Shown here: piece after piece, positions 53,022-60,572 of the stretch | Numbering within the stretch: position 1 is the stretch's first letter | Layout of the letters: each line of letters starts with the position of its first letter | From: Bacteroidales bacterium | GTDB lineage: Bacteria > Bacteroidota > Bacteroidia > Bacteroidales > UBA932 | Length of the DNA stretch: 64,000 nucleotides | Reading direction: 5' to 3' | Assembly (NCBI GenBank): GCA_017961345.1 | Contig: JAGCXP010000106.1 | Location: forward strand, 1 to 64,000 | The notes under the pieces: model-generated | Database searches by the model: none | Told to the model about the DNA's origin: nothing | Seen by the model: only the letters and a program-made list of their open reading frames with translations | Program-made: the position numbers and the translations under genes

Positions 53022-54226
53022 ACGATATGCTGAAAGGAAAGACCATCATCCTGGGCGTAACGGGCAGCATCGCGGCTTACAAGGCCGCCGCGCTGGCCTC
53101 CCTGCTCGTCAAACAGCACGCGGACGTCCACGTCATCATGACCTCCAACGCGACCCGCTTCGTCAGCCCGCTTACCTTCGAGACGCTCACCGGCAACAAA
53201 TGCGTGAGCGATACCTTCGACCGCCATTTCGACTTCGAGGTGAAGCACGTGTCCCTGGCGAAAAAGGCCGACCTGGTCCTGATTGCTCCCTGTTCTGCCA
53301 ATGTCATCGGTAAAATTGCCGCCGGCATTTGTGATGATATGCTTACGACGACCGTTTTCGCGACCAAGGCGAAAGTGCTCCTTTCTCCGGCTATGAATAC
53401 AGGAATGTGGGAAAATCCGATTCTGCAGGACAACCTGCGGAAACTTTCCGCTTACGGCTACGAAATCATCGCCCCGGTCGAGGGACGTCTGGCCTGCGGC
53501 GATGTCGGAACCGGCAAAATGCCCGAGCCCGAGCAGCTGCTCGAGCATGTTCTTCTTGAGACCGCACGGGAAAAGGACCTGCAGGGGAAAAAGCTGCTGA
53601 TTACGGCCGGACCGACGCAGGAAGCCATCGACCCCGTCCGCTATCTCACCAACCACTCTTCCGGTAAGATGGGCTATGCCCTGGCCAAGGCCGCTGTCCT
53701 GCGCGGCGCCGATGTCGTCCTGGTTTCCGGACCGGTGCATCTCGAGGCTTTTGCCGGCGTCCGCAAGATTGACGTGGTCAGTGCCGCCGAGATGTTTGAA
53801 GCCGTCAAGCAGTACGGCAAAGACCGGGATATCCTGATTCTATGTGCCGCTGTGGCGGATTATGCGCCGGCGGAATACAGCCCCGCCAAAGTGAAGAAAC
53901 AGGACGGCGATCTCTCGCTGGCCCTCTCCCGCACCCCGGACATCCTGCAGTATCTCGGCGAAAATAAGACGAAGGGGCAGCTGCTCGTGGGCTTTTCGAT
54001 GGAGACCGAGAACCTCATCGAGCATTCCCGGGAAAAACTCCTCCGCAAGAAGGCCGATATGATCTGCGCCAATTCCATCAGCAGTGATAAGACCGGCTTC
54101 TGCGTGGATACCAACCAGGTTACCCTGATTACTGCCGATCAGACCGTTGAACTTCCTCTTTGCTCCAAGGAGGAGACGGCGGAGCGGATCCTGACGGAAG
54201 TCCTGACCCTTTCATCCCGGTCTTAA
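53018..54226 (+). CDS. coaBC: Bifunctional phosphopantothenoylcysteine decarboxylase/synthetase
   Basis: The 402-residue fusion carries the CoaC flavoprotein decarboxylase at 1-185 ([12 protein letters not shown]; catalytic [12 protein letters not shown]; Cys in [12 protein letters not shown]) and the CoaB synthetase at 190-402 ([26 protein letters not shown]). It converts 4'-phosphopantothenate and cysteine to 4'-phosphopantetheine. The fusion is full length. ATG overlaps panD and the stop is directly followed by the coaX ATG at 54227, so the three are translationally coupled. Confidence 0.96.
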   Translation: MNDMLKGKTIILGVTGSIAAYKAAALASLLVKQHADVHVIMTSNATRFVSPLTFETLTGNKCVSDTFDRHFDFEVKHVSLAKKADLVLIAPCSANVIGKIAAGICDDMLTTTVFATKAKVLLSPAMNTGMWENPILQDNLRKLSAYGYEIIAPVEGRLACGDVGTGKMPEPEQLLEHVLLETAREKDLQGKKLLITAGPTQEAIDPVRYLTNHSSGKMGYALAKAAVLRGADVVLVSGPVHLEAFAGVRKIDVVSAAEMFEAVKQYGKDRDILILCAAVADYAPAEYSPAKVKKQDGDLSLALSRTPDILQYLGENKTKGQLLVGFSMETENLIEHSREKLLRKKADMICANSISSDKTGFCVDTNQVTLITADQTVELPLCSKEETAERILTEVLTLSSRS

Positions 54227-55006
54227 ATGCAGCTTCTCGTCGACATAGGAAACTCCACCATCGTCTTTGCCCTGGCCGGCAAAGACGGGGAAATCACGCA
54301 GACCTGGCGGTTCAAGACAATGAAAGGGGAAACAAACAGTTTCTTTCCCTATGAACTCAAGTCCAGCCTCAAGAAACTGGGCATCGAGACCTCGGAGATC
54401 AAAAGCATCTCCATCTCCTCCGTCGTACCGGAGATCAATGGTCATATCATCCAGTCCATCAAGGACATAACGGGCGTCGAACCGCAGATTTTCAGCCTGC
54501 AGGACGCGATGCGTGTCATCGATATCGATGTCGAAGCCCCCGCCGGACTGGGCAAAGACCGCCTGGCGGATGCCATCGGAGCCGCGCTCTGTTACGGCGT
54601 TCCCGCCATCGTCATCGATATGGGGACGGCCACCACCATCGGCATTGTCAACAAAGACCGTTGCTTTATCGGCGGAATGATTATTCCGGGTGCGAAAACC
54701 TCCCTGAAGGCTTTGAGCCACAAAGCCTCGCAGCTTCCGATGATCAACCTCGAAAAGCCCTCCGGGATTATCGGCCGCAACACGCAGGAGTGTATGCAGA
54801 GCGGTGTGCTGTACGGCAATGCCGCCATGGTCGACGGAATCATAGACCGCATTATGCCCGACCTCGAAGGCGAGGTGAAGATCATCGCGACCGGCGGGCT
54901 TGCCCGGCAGATTATTCCCCTGTGCCGCCATCAGATCCTCATCGACGACAATCTCCTCTTCAAGGGACTTTATCTTGCGACTAAGGACGCAACCAACGAA
55001 AACTGA
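54227..55006 (+). CDS. coaX: Type III pantothenate kinase
   Basis: The 259-residue ASKHA-fold kinase has LLVDIGNSTIVFAL (phosphate 1 site, residues 2-15), DRLADAIGA and VIDMGTATTIGIV (near residue 130), and GGMIIPGAKTSLKAL. CoaX phosphorylates pantothenate and needs a monovalent cation; unlike CoaA it is not inhibited by CoA. It starts right after the coaBC stop and ends 5 bases before panB. It lets the same transcript supply the kinase for the pantothenate made by PanC. Confidence 0.95.
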   Translation: MQLLVDIGNSTIVFALAGKDGEITQTWRFKTMKGETNSFFPYELKSSLKKLGIETSEIKSISISSVVPEINGHIIQSIKDITGVEPQIFSLQDAMRVIDIDVEAPAGLGKDRLADAIGAALCYGVPAIVIDMGTATTIGIVNKDRCFIGGMIIPGAKTSLKALSHKASQLPMINLEKPSGIIGRNTQECMQSGVLYGNAAMVDGIIDRIMPDLEGEVKIIATGGLARQIIPLCRHQILIDDNLLFKGLYLATKDATNEN

Positions 55007-55011
55007 CGAAC

Positions 55012-55836
55012 ATGAAGCTGACTACTTTCGATTTGCTCAAACGCAAAGGCGTGTCTCCGATCAGCGTGCTGACCGCCTATGACTATCCCACGGCGCGCAC
55101 GATGGAGGAAGCGGGTGTGGATGTCATTCTGGTGGGGGATTCCCTGGGCAACGTCGTCCTGGGTTATGAGAACACCCTTGCCGTCACGGTGGAGGATATG
55201 ATCCACCACGGCAAAGCCGTCTGCCGCGGCGCCCAAAAGACCTTCGTCGTCATCGATATGCCCTTCCTTTCGTACCAGGTCAGCGTGGAGGACGCCCTGC
55301 GCAACGCCGGCCGCATCGTCAAGGAAACCGGTTGCCAGGCCGTCAAGCTGGAAGGCGGCATCGAATATGCCGACCGCGTGAGGGCCATCGTCCGGGCGGG
55401 AATTCCCGTCGTGGGACACATCGGCCTGACCCCTCAGTCCGTCAACACCCTGGGCGGATACCGCGTGCAGGGAAAGACCCTGAACGCTGCGAAGAAGCTG
55501 CTCGAAGACGCCCGTGCCCTCGAGCAGGCTGGTGCGTTCTCCATTACCCTGGAGTGCGTTCCCGAAGAGCTGGCGCGCATCATCACCGAACGCTCCGGCG
55601 TGCCCACCATCGGCATCGGCGCCGGCCGTTATTGCGACGGGCAGGTGCTTGTCTTCCAGGATATGCTCGGCTATTCCGACGCCCGGAAACCCAAGTTCGC
55701 CAAGCAGTATGCCGACGTCCACGGCGTGATGCTCGAAGCCTTCAAACAGTACTGCGAAGACTGCCGTCAGCGGACCTTCCCCGCAAAGGAACATACGTTC
55801 GACATCGATCAGAAAATCATCGACGCCCTCCTCTGA
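55012..55836 (+). CDS. panB: 3-methyl-2-oxobutanoate hydroxymethyltransferase
   Basis: PanB adds a hydroxymethyl group from methylene-tetrahydrofolate to ketoisovalerate, giving ketopantoate. The 274-residue TIM-barrel enzyme has LTAYDYPTARTMEEAGVDVILVGDSLG (metal ligands Asp in GDSLGNVVLG), KLEGG and HIGLTPQSVNTLGGYRVQG. Length is standard. The reductase step to pantoate (PanE, or IlvC acting in its place) is not encoded in the window. The last gene of the pan/coa unit, it converges on rarA with a 15-base gap. Confidence 0.96.
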   Translation: MKLTTFDLLKRKGVSPISVLTAYDYPTARTMEEAGVDVILVGDSLGNVVLGYENTLAVTVEDMIHHGKAVCRGAQKTFVVIDMPFLSYQVSVEDALRNAGRIVKETGCQAVKLEGGIEYADRVRAIVRAGIPVVGHIGLTPQSVNTLGGYRVQGKTLNAAKKLLEDARALEQAGAFSITLECVPEELARIITERSGVPTIGIGAGRYCDGQVLVFQDMLGYSDARKPKFAKQYADVHGVMLEAFKQYCEDCRQRTFPAKEHTFDIDQKIIDALL

Positions 55837-55848
55837 CGTTTCCGTCAG
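55833..55848. terminator. Short hairpin between panB and rarA
   Basis: CTGACG, loop TTTC, CGTCAG; a perfect 6-bp stem covering the panB stop. There is no T-run, so it is at best a weak terminator for the two converging units. Confidence 0.3.
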
Positions 55849-55851
55849 GAA

Positions 55852-57153
55852 CTATTCCTTATAGTATTTAGGCCAGCAGGCTTCGAGATATTTCTTGAGG
55901 CCTTCTTCGTGTTTGTTTTCGGCGGGATGGTAGAAGACGGTGCCGCGGATGGACTCTGGCATAAACTCGAGGTCGGTGAAGTGACCGGGGTAGTCGTGGG
56001 CATACTTGTAACCGTCGGCATAACCCAGGTCTTCCATCAGGGAAGTGGGCGCGTTGCGAAGGTAAAGGGGCACGGCGGGGGAGGCGTCCTTCCGGACGGC
56101 GGCAAGCGCGGCGTCGATGGCCAGATAGGCGCTGTTGCTCTTGGGAGAGGAGGCCAGGTAGATGGTCGCTTCCGAGAGGGGAATGCGGGCTTCCGGCATT
56201 CCGATCTTGTTTACGATCTCGAAACAGGCGTTGGCCAGCAGCAGCGCGTTGGGATTGGCGAGTCCGATGTCTTCGGCGGCCAGAATGCACAGGCGGCGGG
56301 CGATAAAGAGGGGATCTTCCCCGGCTGCCAGCATCCGTGCGAGGTAATAAACGGCCGCATTGGGGTCACTTCCGCGCACACTTTTGATAAAGGCGGAGAT
56401 GATATCGTAATGCATCTCTCCGTTTTTATCATACATTGCAATGTTCTCTTGCAGACAAGATGTAACAATTTTGTTATCGATAATGACCGGCCCGGAAGAG
56501 GTGGCGTTAACGACAATTTCAAGGATATTGAGCAGTTTTCGGGCGTCTCCGCCGCTGTAGCGGAAGAGGGCCTCGGTCTCTTTGACCCGGATGTCCTTCT
56601 GCGAGAGCACGAAGTCCTCCTTGAGGGCCCGTCTCAGCAGGATTTCAAGGTCGGCTGACTCCAGGGGTTTGAGCACGAAGACCTGGCAACGGGAGAGCAG
56701 GGGAGAGATGACTTCGAAGGAAGGGTTTTCCGTCGTGGCCCCAATCAGCACAATCGTTCCGTCTTCCACGGCGCCGAGCAGGGCATCCTGCTGTGACTTG
56801 GAGAAACGGTGGATTTCATCGATAAAGAGAATCGGCGTGGCGGAAGGGGTAAACAATCCGGCTCTGTCCTTGCGGGCTCCGTCAATGACTTCGCGGACTT
56901 CCTTTACGCCCGAAGATACGGCGGAAAGGGTGTAAAACTGCCTGCCGAGAGTATTGGCAATGATTTTGGAGAGCGTGGTCTTCCCTACGCCCGGCGGCCC
57001 CCAGAGGATGAAAGAAGTCAGATTGCCCGAGTCAATCATCGTGCGGAGCACACAGCCAGGTCCGATCAGATGCCGCTGTCCGACATAGCCGTCCAGGCTG
57101 GTCGGTCTCATCCGCTCGGGAAGGGGAGCCAAGGTATGCGTGTTCTCATCCAT
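55852..57153 (-). CDS. rarA: RarA/MgsA replication-associated recombination AAA ATPase
   Basis: The 433-residue AAA+ protein has PTSLDGYVGQRHLIG near the N-terminus, Walker A WGPPGVGKTTLSK (near residue 52), Walker B FIDEIHRFSKSQQDALL, sensor 1 IGATTENPSFEV and the C-terminal clamp-loader-like tetramerisation region (KSVRGSDPNAAVYYLARML, ending in the MGS domain). RarA works at stalled forks and gaps with SSB. It has its own -7 box 7 bases before ATG. Confidence 0.95.
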   Translation of the reverse strand: MDENTHTLAPLPERMRPTSLDGYVGQRHLIGPGCVLRTMIDSGNLTSFILWGPPGVGKTTLSKIIANTLGRQFYTLSAVSSGVKEVREVIDGARKDRAGLFTPSATPILFIDEIHRFSKSQQDALLGAVEDGTIVLIGATTENPSFEVISPLLSRCQVFVLKPLESADLEILLRRALKEDFVLSQKDIRVKETEALFRYSGGDARKLLNILEIVVNATSSGPVIIDNKIVTSCLQENIAMYDKNGEMHYDIISAFIKSVRGSDPNAAVYYLARMLAAGEDPLFIARRLCILAAEDIGLANPNALLLANACFEIVNKIGMPEARIPLSEATIYLASSPKSNSAYLAIDAALAAVRKDASPAVPLYLRNAPTSLMEDLGYADGYKYAHDYPGHFTDLEFMPESIRGTVFYHPAENKHEEGLKKYLEACWPKYYKE

Positions 57154-57160
57154 AACCGAG

Positions 57161-57168
57161 CAAATTTA
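57161..57168 (-). promoter_or_regulatory. Predicted -7 box of rarA
   Basis: Minus strand TAAATTTG with only 7 bases to the ATG at 57153; predicted leaderless. Confidence 0.5.
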
Positions 57169-57201
57169 CAAAAAAATGAATACAATCTGGGGGGAAATGA
57201 C

Positions 57202-57209
57202 TAATTTTG
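57202..57209 (+). promoter_or_regulatory. Predicted -7 box of the outer-membrane protein gene
   Basis: TAATTTTG, again 7 bases before the ATG (57217). It mirrors the divergent rarA promoter. Confidence 0.5.
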
Positions 57210-57216
57210 TATTGAA

Positions 57217-58344
57217 ATGAATCGCGTGTACAGCCTCAGACTTCTTCGTGCCTGTGTGGCCTTGCTGGCCATCATGGTTTCCCTCCCGCTTTCTGCCGGG
57301 CAGGAAGGGGAGTCTTCCTTCCGCTCGCTGGGTTTCGCCGGTGGCGTACAGAGTCTGGGAATTACCTATAACACCGCTTCAGACAAATCTCCTAATTTCC
57401 ACTCCATCAATCTCTTCCTTGATATTCATGGACTTGGTTGGGGTAAGGTGAACGAGCCGGGCGGAGCACTTCGCTACGACTATAATTTCGGCATCGGGGG
57501 AAACGAGCGCCTGCTCTTCTATGCCGGTCCCGGCGCGATGGCGGGCTATGTCGCCGACAGTGACGGCCGCTTCGGGGTGGCCCTGGGGCTGAGCGCCAGT
57601 CTCGGCCTTCGCTATCTTTTTCCCCGAAACATCAGCCTCGGCGTCAGCCTCCATCCCACCCTCGGCTATCATATCCGGCGGGAAGGCGAGCGTTTTCATA
57701 TGCACATCTACGAAGCCGGCCTGTGGCACAGCGTCCTTCCCGAAATCTCGGTCTCTTATTGTTTCAACTGCAATAAGATAGAGTCTTCTACCTCAAGTAA
57801 TCGTAAATTTACTTTTTCCCTGGAATCCGCCTTCGCTCCAAGCATTTACAACTATATCCAGCGTATGTATTTCGCCGAGGACGGGTATCGCAACATCGAG
57901 GAGATCAACGCGCCCGATTTCAGCCCCTGCGGAGAATTGTTGCTCAGCGCCGGATGGCGTCCGACGGATAGCTTCAAACTCTCGCTCCTGCTGGGCTATG
58001 CCGGTATCCGGAGGGATACGCGACTGCACGAAATCCTGCTTCGCGGAAACTGGTACCTGCGCGAATTGAATGCTTCCGGCGACCGTTTCTTCCTCAGCCT
58101 CGATATGGGTTGCGGCCTGAATGCCAGCGATTGGGGCCATCCTTTCGCGCTCGGCAAACTCGGATTCGGCTACCGTCTGGCTCTTACCAACCAAAGCGCG
58201 CTGGAGTTCTTCCTCCGCAGCCATCACGCCTTCGCCACGCCCGCCCTTCACGACGATACCGGCGCTGAAGTTCCCGCCGACCGCGCCCTTCGCAGCCGGA
58301 TGTACATCACCGGCCTCTCCATCGGCGCAGCCATTGAACTGTAG
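57217..58344 (+). CDS. Predicted outer-membrane beta-barrel protein
   Basis: The 375-residue protein has a signal peptide (residues 1-29, cut near PLSAGQ) and repeated amphipathic strands rich in Tyr, Phe and Gly, such as NLFLDIHGLGWG, SLGLRYLFPRNISLGVSL and KLGFGYRLALTNQSALEFFLRSH, ending in ITGLSIGAAIEL. This pattern fits a small barrel of the general Bacteroidota outer-membrane beta-barrel group, but no named family is recognised and no ligand can be proposed. It is a single-gene unit followed by a terminator-like hairpin. Confidence 0.65.
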   Translation: MNRVYSLRLLRACVALLAIMVSLPLSAGQEGESSFRSLGFAGGVQSLGITYNTASDKSPNFHSINLFLDIHGLGWGKVNEPGGALRYDYNFGIGGNERLLFYAGPGAMAGYVADSDGRFGVALGLSASLGLRYLFPRNISLGVSLHPTLGYHIRREGERFHMHIYEAGLWHSVLPEISVSYCFNCNKIESSTSSNRKFTFSLESAFAPSIYNYIQRMYFAEDGYRNIEEINAPDFSPCGELLLSAGWRPTDSFKLSLLLGYAGIRRDTRLHEILLRGNWYLRELNASGDRFFLSLDMGCGLNASDWGHPFALGKLGFGYRLALTNQSALEFFLRSHHAFATPALHDDTGAEVPADRALRSRMYITGLSIGAAIEL

Positions 58345-58347
58345 ATC

Positions 58348-58383
58348 GGCCTGGCGAATTCCCGTTGCGCTGGGAGGCTTTTT
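58348..58383 (+). terminator. Possible terminator after the outer-membrane protein gene
   Basis: GCC and TCCC pair with GGGA and GGC across a bulge, followed by TTTTT (58379-58383). Imperfect stem. Confidence 0.45.
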
Positions 58384-58581
58384 GTTAATTATCAAGTTAT
58401 GTGTGTAAAATTCTATCTATCCGATTACTGCGACCGCTCCCTTGGAGCACAGTCATTATGTGGGTGGCAGATGCCGATACTCAGGAATACGGCTGCCCCT
58501 TCTTGTTCATACCGAGCTTTTCACCCTGCAAAGTTCGGTATAAGAGTCGGGATATTTTAGGCTGGGATGGGAAGGAATTAG

Positions 58582-58722
58582 GATTATCCTTGCATCTTTT
58601 TTCTGAAAGCAGATGGCGGTGCCGCCAAGGGCCATATCTTCTGCGGTGGTGTCAATGATCCACGGGATATATACGGTAACGATAAATTGGAAGATGCATA
58701 CGACCTTGGGAAAAGCGTATAG
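58582..58722 (+). pseudogene. C-terminal remnant of a flavodoxin-like NAD(P)H oxidoreductase
   Basis: In one frame the stretch 58603-58722 reads LKADGGAAKGHIFCGGVNDP and then RDIYGNDKLEDAYDLGKSV before TAG. This is the style of the C-terminal end of flavodoxin-fold NAD(P)H/FMN oxidoreductases (GGVN, then LxxAYxLGK). The frame is closed upstream by TAG at 58579, no start codon with a reasonable N-terminus exists, and no FMN-binding part is found, so it is a decayed fragment. The rest of the 568-base gap holds no gene I can support. Confidence 0.5.
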
Positions 58723-58834
58723 TCGGAATTATCACAGAAATTGACTTCTTTTGATGATTTTTTGGAGTTGTATCTATTTGGTATTCAAGTAGATATAGAT
58801 TAATTTTCTGGTAATGAACTCCAAGTTTATTAAA

Positions 58835-58888
58835 ATATCGCTTGCGATATAAAAATAAAGTTGTATATTTGCATCGTGAACGATACAA
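58835..58888 (+). promoter_or_regulatory. Promoter and palindromic operators of the peroxide-stress operon
   Basis: -33 TTG (58842-58844), 19-base spacer, -7 TATATTTG (58864-58871). Two palindromes overlap it: ATATCGCTTGCGATAT (58835-58850, perfect) over the -33 box and TTGCATCGTGAACGATACAA (58869-58888, one mismatched pair) at the end of the -7 box. The second is nearly identical to the site before the gpx at 63638. They are candidate OhrR sites. Confidence 0.6.
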
Positions 58889-58912
58889 ATAACAATTTAA
58901 TATTCAAACATC

Positions 58913-59368
58913 ATGGACTTTACAAACACTATCCAGATTTCTCAGATGATCATCAACGAGCTTACCGGCAGCGCTTTCGTACACAAGATGCAGGGACAAC
59001 TCTTCAAGAGCCAGGGCTTCACCAAGCTCGGCGAAAAATACATCAGCCACTACACCGAGGAAATGGAGTGGGTGGAGAAATACACCGACCGTCTTTTGGA
59101 CCTTGGCGTCGTTCCCGAAGTGAATGTAAGCAGCGAGGCTAAACTTATCGAAGATCCCAAAGCCTACATCGAGGCGGACCACAAATTGCAGAAAGAAGGC
59201 GTAGAAACGCTCTATAAGGCTATGCCCGCCCTTGCCAATGATCCCACCACTTACGATCTTACCAAAGCTTATCTACTGGACGAAGAAGAGGATCTGTACT
59301 GGGATGAGGAGCAGTTGGACCTCATCGAGAAGATTGGTTATCAGAACTGGCTCGTAAAGCAGCTGTAA
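58913..59368 (+). CDS. Dps-like ferritin-family protein
   Basis: The 151-residue all-helical protein has ferritin-type metal-ligand helices: HYTEEMEWVEKYTDRLLDLG (ExxxE pattern near residues 45-65) and DEEEDLYWDEEQLDLIEKIG near the C-terminus. It resembles the DpsL/bacterioferritin-like proteins of Bacteroidales, which store iron and protect DNA from peroxide. It is the first gene of an operon with glutathione peroxidase and OhrR, which supports an oxidative-stress role. Ferroxidase residues cannot be fixed without alignment. Confidence 0.78.
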   Translation: MDFTNTIQISQMIINELTGSAFVHKMQGQLFKSQGFTKLGEKYISHYTEEMEWVEKYTDRLLDLGVVPEVNVSSEAKLIEDPKAYIEADHKLQKEGVETLYKAMPALANDPTTYDLTKAYLLDEEEDLYWDEEQLDLIEKIGYQNWLVKQL

Positions 59369-59369
59369 G

Positions 59370-59912
59370 ATGGCTAGGATTTATGACTTCAAGGCTCTTA
59401 ACAACAAGGGCCTTGAATTTGACTTTGCGCAGTTTGAAGGCAAGGTCCTCCTCATAGTGAACACTGCGTCCAAGTGCGGTTTTACCCCTCAGTATGACGG
59501 CCTGGAAGCCCTGTACCAGAAATATAAGGACAAGGGACTGGCCATCGTCGGCTTTCCCTGCGACCAGTTTGCTCACCAGGAGCCCGGCTCCGACGAGGAG
59601 ATTGCCGAGTTCTGCCGCATCAACCACGGTGTCACCTTCCCGCTGATGACCAAAATTGAAGTCAACGGCGAGAACGAGCATCCAGTTTTTAACTACCTCA
59701 AGTCTGTCGCACCCACGGAAGAGTATAAAGGTATCAAGGGGAAAGTTACCCGCACGATGTTGAAAGGCCTGAGCAAGAGCGCAAAAAAAGATAGCGACAT
59801 CCTCTGGAACTTCACCAAATTCCTGATCAATCGCGACGGTACCATCGTCAAACGCTTTGCTCCTGTTGTCGAGCCTGCCTCTTTTGAGAAGGACATTGAA
59901 GAAATGTTATAA
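59370..59912 (+). CDS. Glutathione peroxidase-family thiol peroxidase (first copy)
   Basis: The 180-residue protein has the catalytic NTASKCGFTPQY (Cys36), the second signature GFPCDQFAHQEPG with Gln70, and a Trp in LWNFTKFLINRDG completing the tetrad. Cys82 (EFCRINHG) may be the resolving residue. It is a cysteine enzyme, not a selenoprotein, and bacterial members usually use thioredoxin rather than glutathione to reduce hydroperoxides. Its stop overlaps the ohrR ATG (TAATG). A close paralogue starts at 63638. Confidence 0.93.
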   Translation: MARIYDFKALNNKGLEFDFAQFEGKVLLIVNTASKCGFTPQYDGLEALYQKYKDKGLAIVGFPCDQFAHQEPGSDEEIAEFCRINHGVTFPLMTKIEVNGENEHPVFNYLKSVAPTEEYKGIKGKVTRTMLKGLSKSAKKDSDILWNFTKFLINRDGTIVKRFAPVVEPASFEKDIEEML

Positions 59913-60358
59913 TGGAAGAAAAGTTCAAACTCGAAAACCAGCTCTGTTTTAGGTTATATACCGCTTCTCGGCTACTCACCCAGGCGTATCATCCGCTGCT
60001 GGGTGAGCACGGTCTCACATATCCGCAGTACCTGGTGCTTCTGGTGCTGTGGGAGAAGGATGCGCAGCCGGTAAACGACATCGCCAAACGTCTGCTGCTG
60101 GAGACCAACACCGTCACGCCACTTCTAAAAAGGATGGAGGTAGAGGGCATTGTAACCCGTAGCAAAGGTAAAGAGGACACACGCCAGATGATTGTGAAAC
60201 TGACGAAGAAGGGGCATGACCTCCAGAAGAGACTGACCGATGTTCCAGAGACCGTTGGCAAAGCCGTCATCTGCGAAAGTGTAACGCCGGAAACCGTCCC
60301 CGGCCTCTTCGGCATGCTGGACGACATTATCAAACAACTCAAACAACTCAAACAATAA
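59912..60358 (+). CDS. ohrR: OhrR-type MarR-family organic peroxide sensor
   Basis: The 148-residue winged-helix protein strongly resembles OhrR: the reactive-cysteine segment LENQLCFRLYTASR has Cys12 in place of Bacillus Cys15, followed by YPQYLVLLVLWE and the HTH/wing TNTVTPLLKRMEVEGIVTRSKGKEDTR. OhrR represses its target until its Cys is oxidised by organic hydroperoxide. A second Cys (Cys121) lies in a position like that of two-Cys OhrR proteins such as Xanthomonas. It is coupled to the gpx gene and lies near palindromic sites in two promoters, so it is probably their repressor. Confidence 0.9.
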   Translation: MEEKFKLENQLCFRLYTASRLLTQAYHPLLGEHGLTYPQYLVLLVLWEKDAQPVNDIAKRLLLETNTVTPLLKRMEVEGIVTRSKGKEDTRQMIVKLTKKGHDLQKRLTDVPETVGKAVICESVTPETVPGLFGMLDDIIKQLKQLKQ

Positions 60359-60374
60359 CCAAATCCCTACCATC

Positions 60375-60548
60375 ATGAAAGAAAAAGTATTACAGGCCAT
60401 GCGCGAATTTGGTGCACCTGTGAACGCCGGTAAGATCGCTGAAATCACCGGCATCGACCGCAAGGACGTAGACAAGGCTTTCGCCGAATTGAAGAAGGAA
60501 GGCGCCATCGTCTCTCCCGTCCGTTGCAAGTGGGAGCCAGCGAAATAG
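60375..60548 (+). CDS. Small winged-helix/HTH protein
   Basis: This 57-residue product has a compact HTH pattern: EKVLQAMREFGAPVNAGKIAEITG, then DRKDVDKAFAELKKEGAIVSPVRCKWEP. It resembles the short winged-helix proteins of about 60 residues seen in Bacteroidota with no other domain. It starts 16 bases after ohrR and probably belongs to the peroxide operon. Whether it binds DNA or a partner protein is not known. Confidence 0.7.
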   Translation: MKEKVLQAMREFGAPVNAGKIAEITGIDRKDVDKAFAELKKEGAIVSPVRCKWEPAK

Positions 60549-60572
60549 TAACGGCCTGGCGGGCATTTTTTG

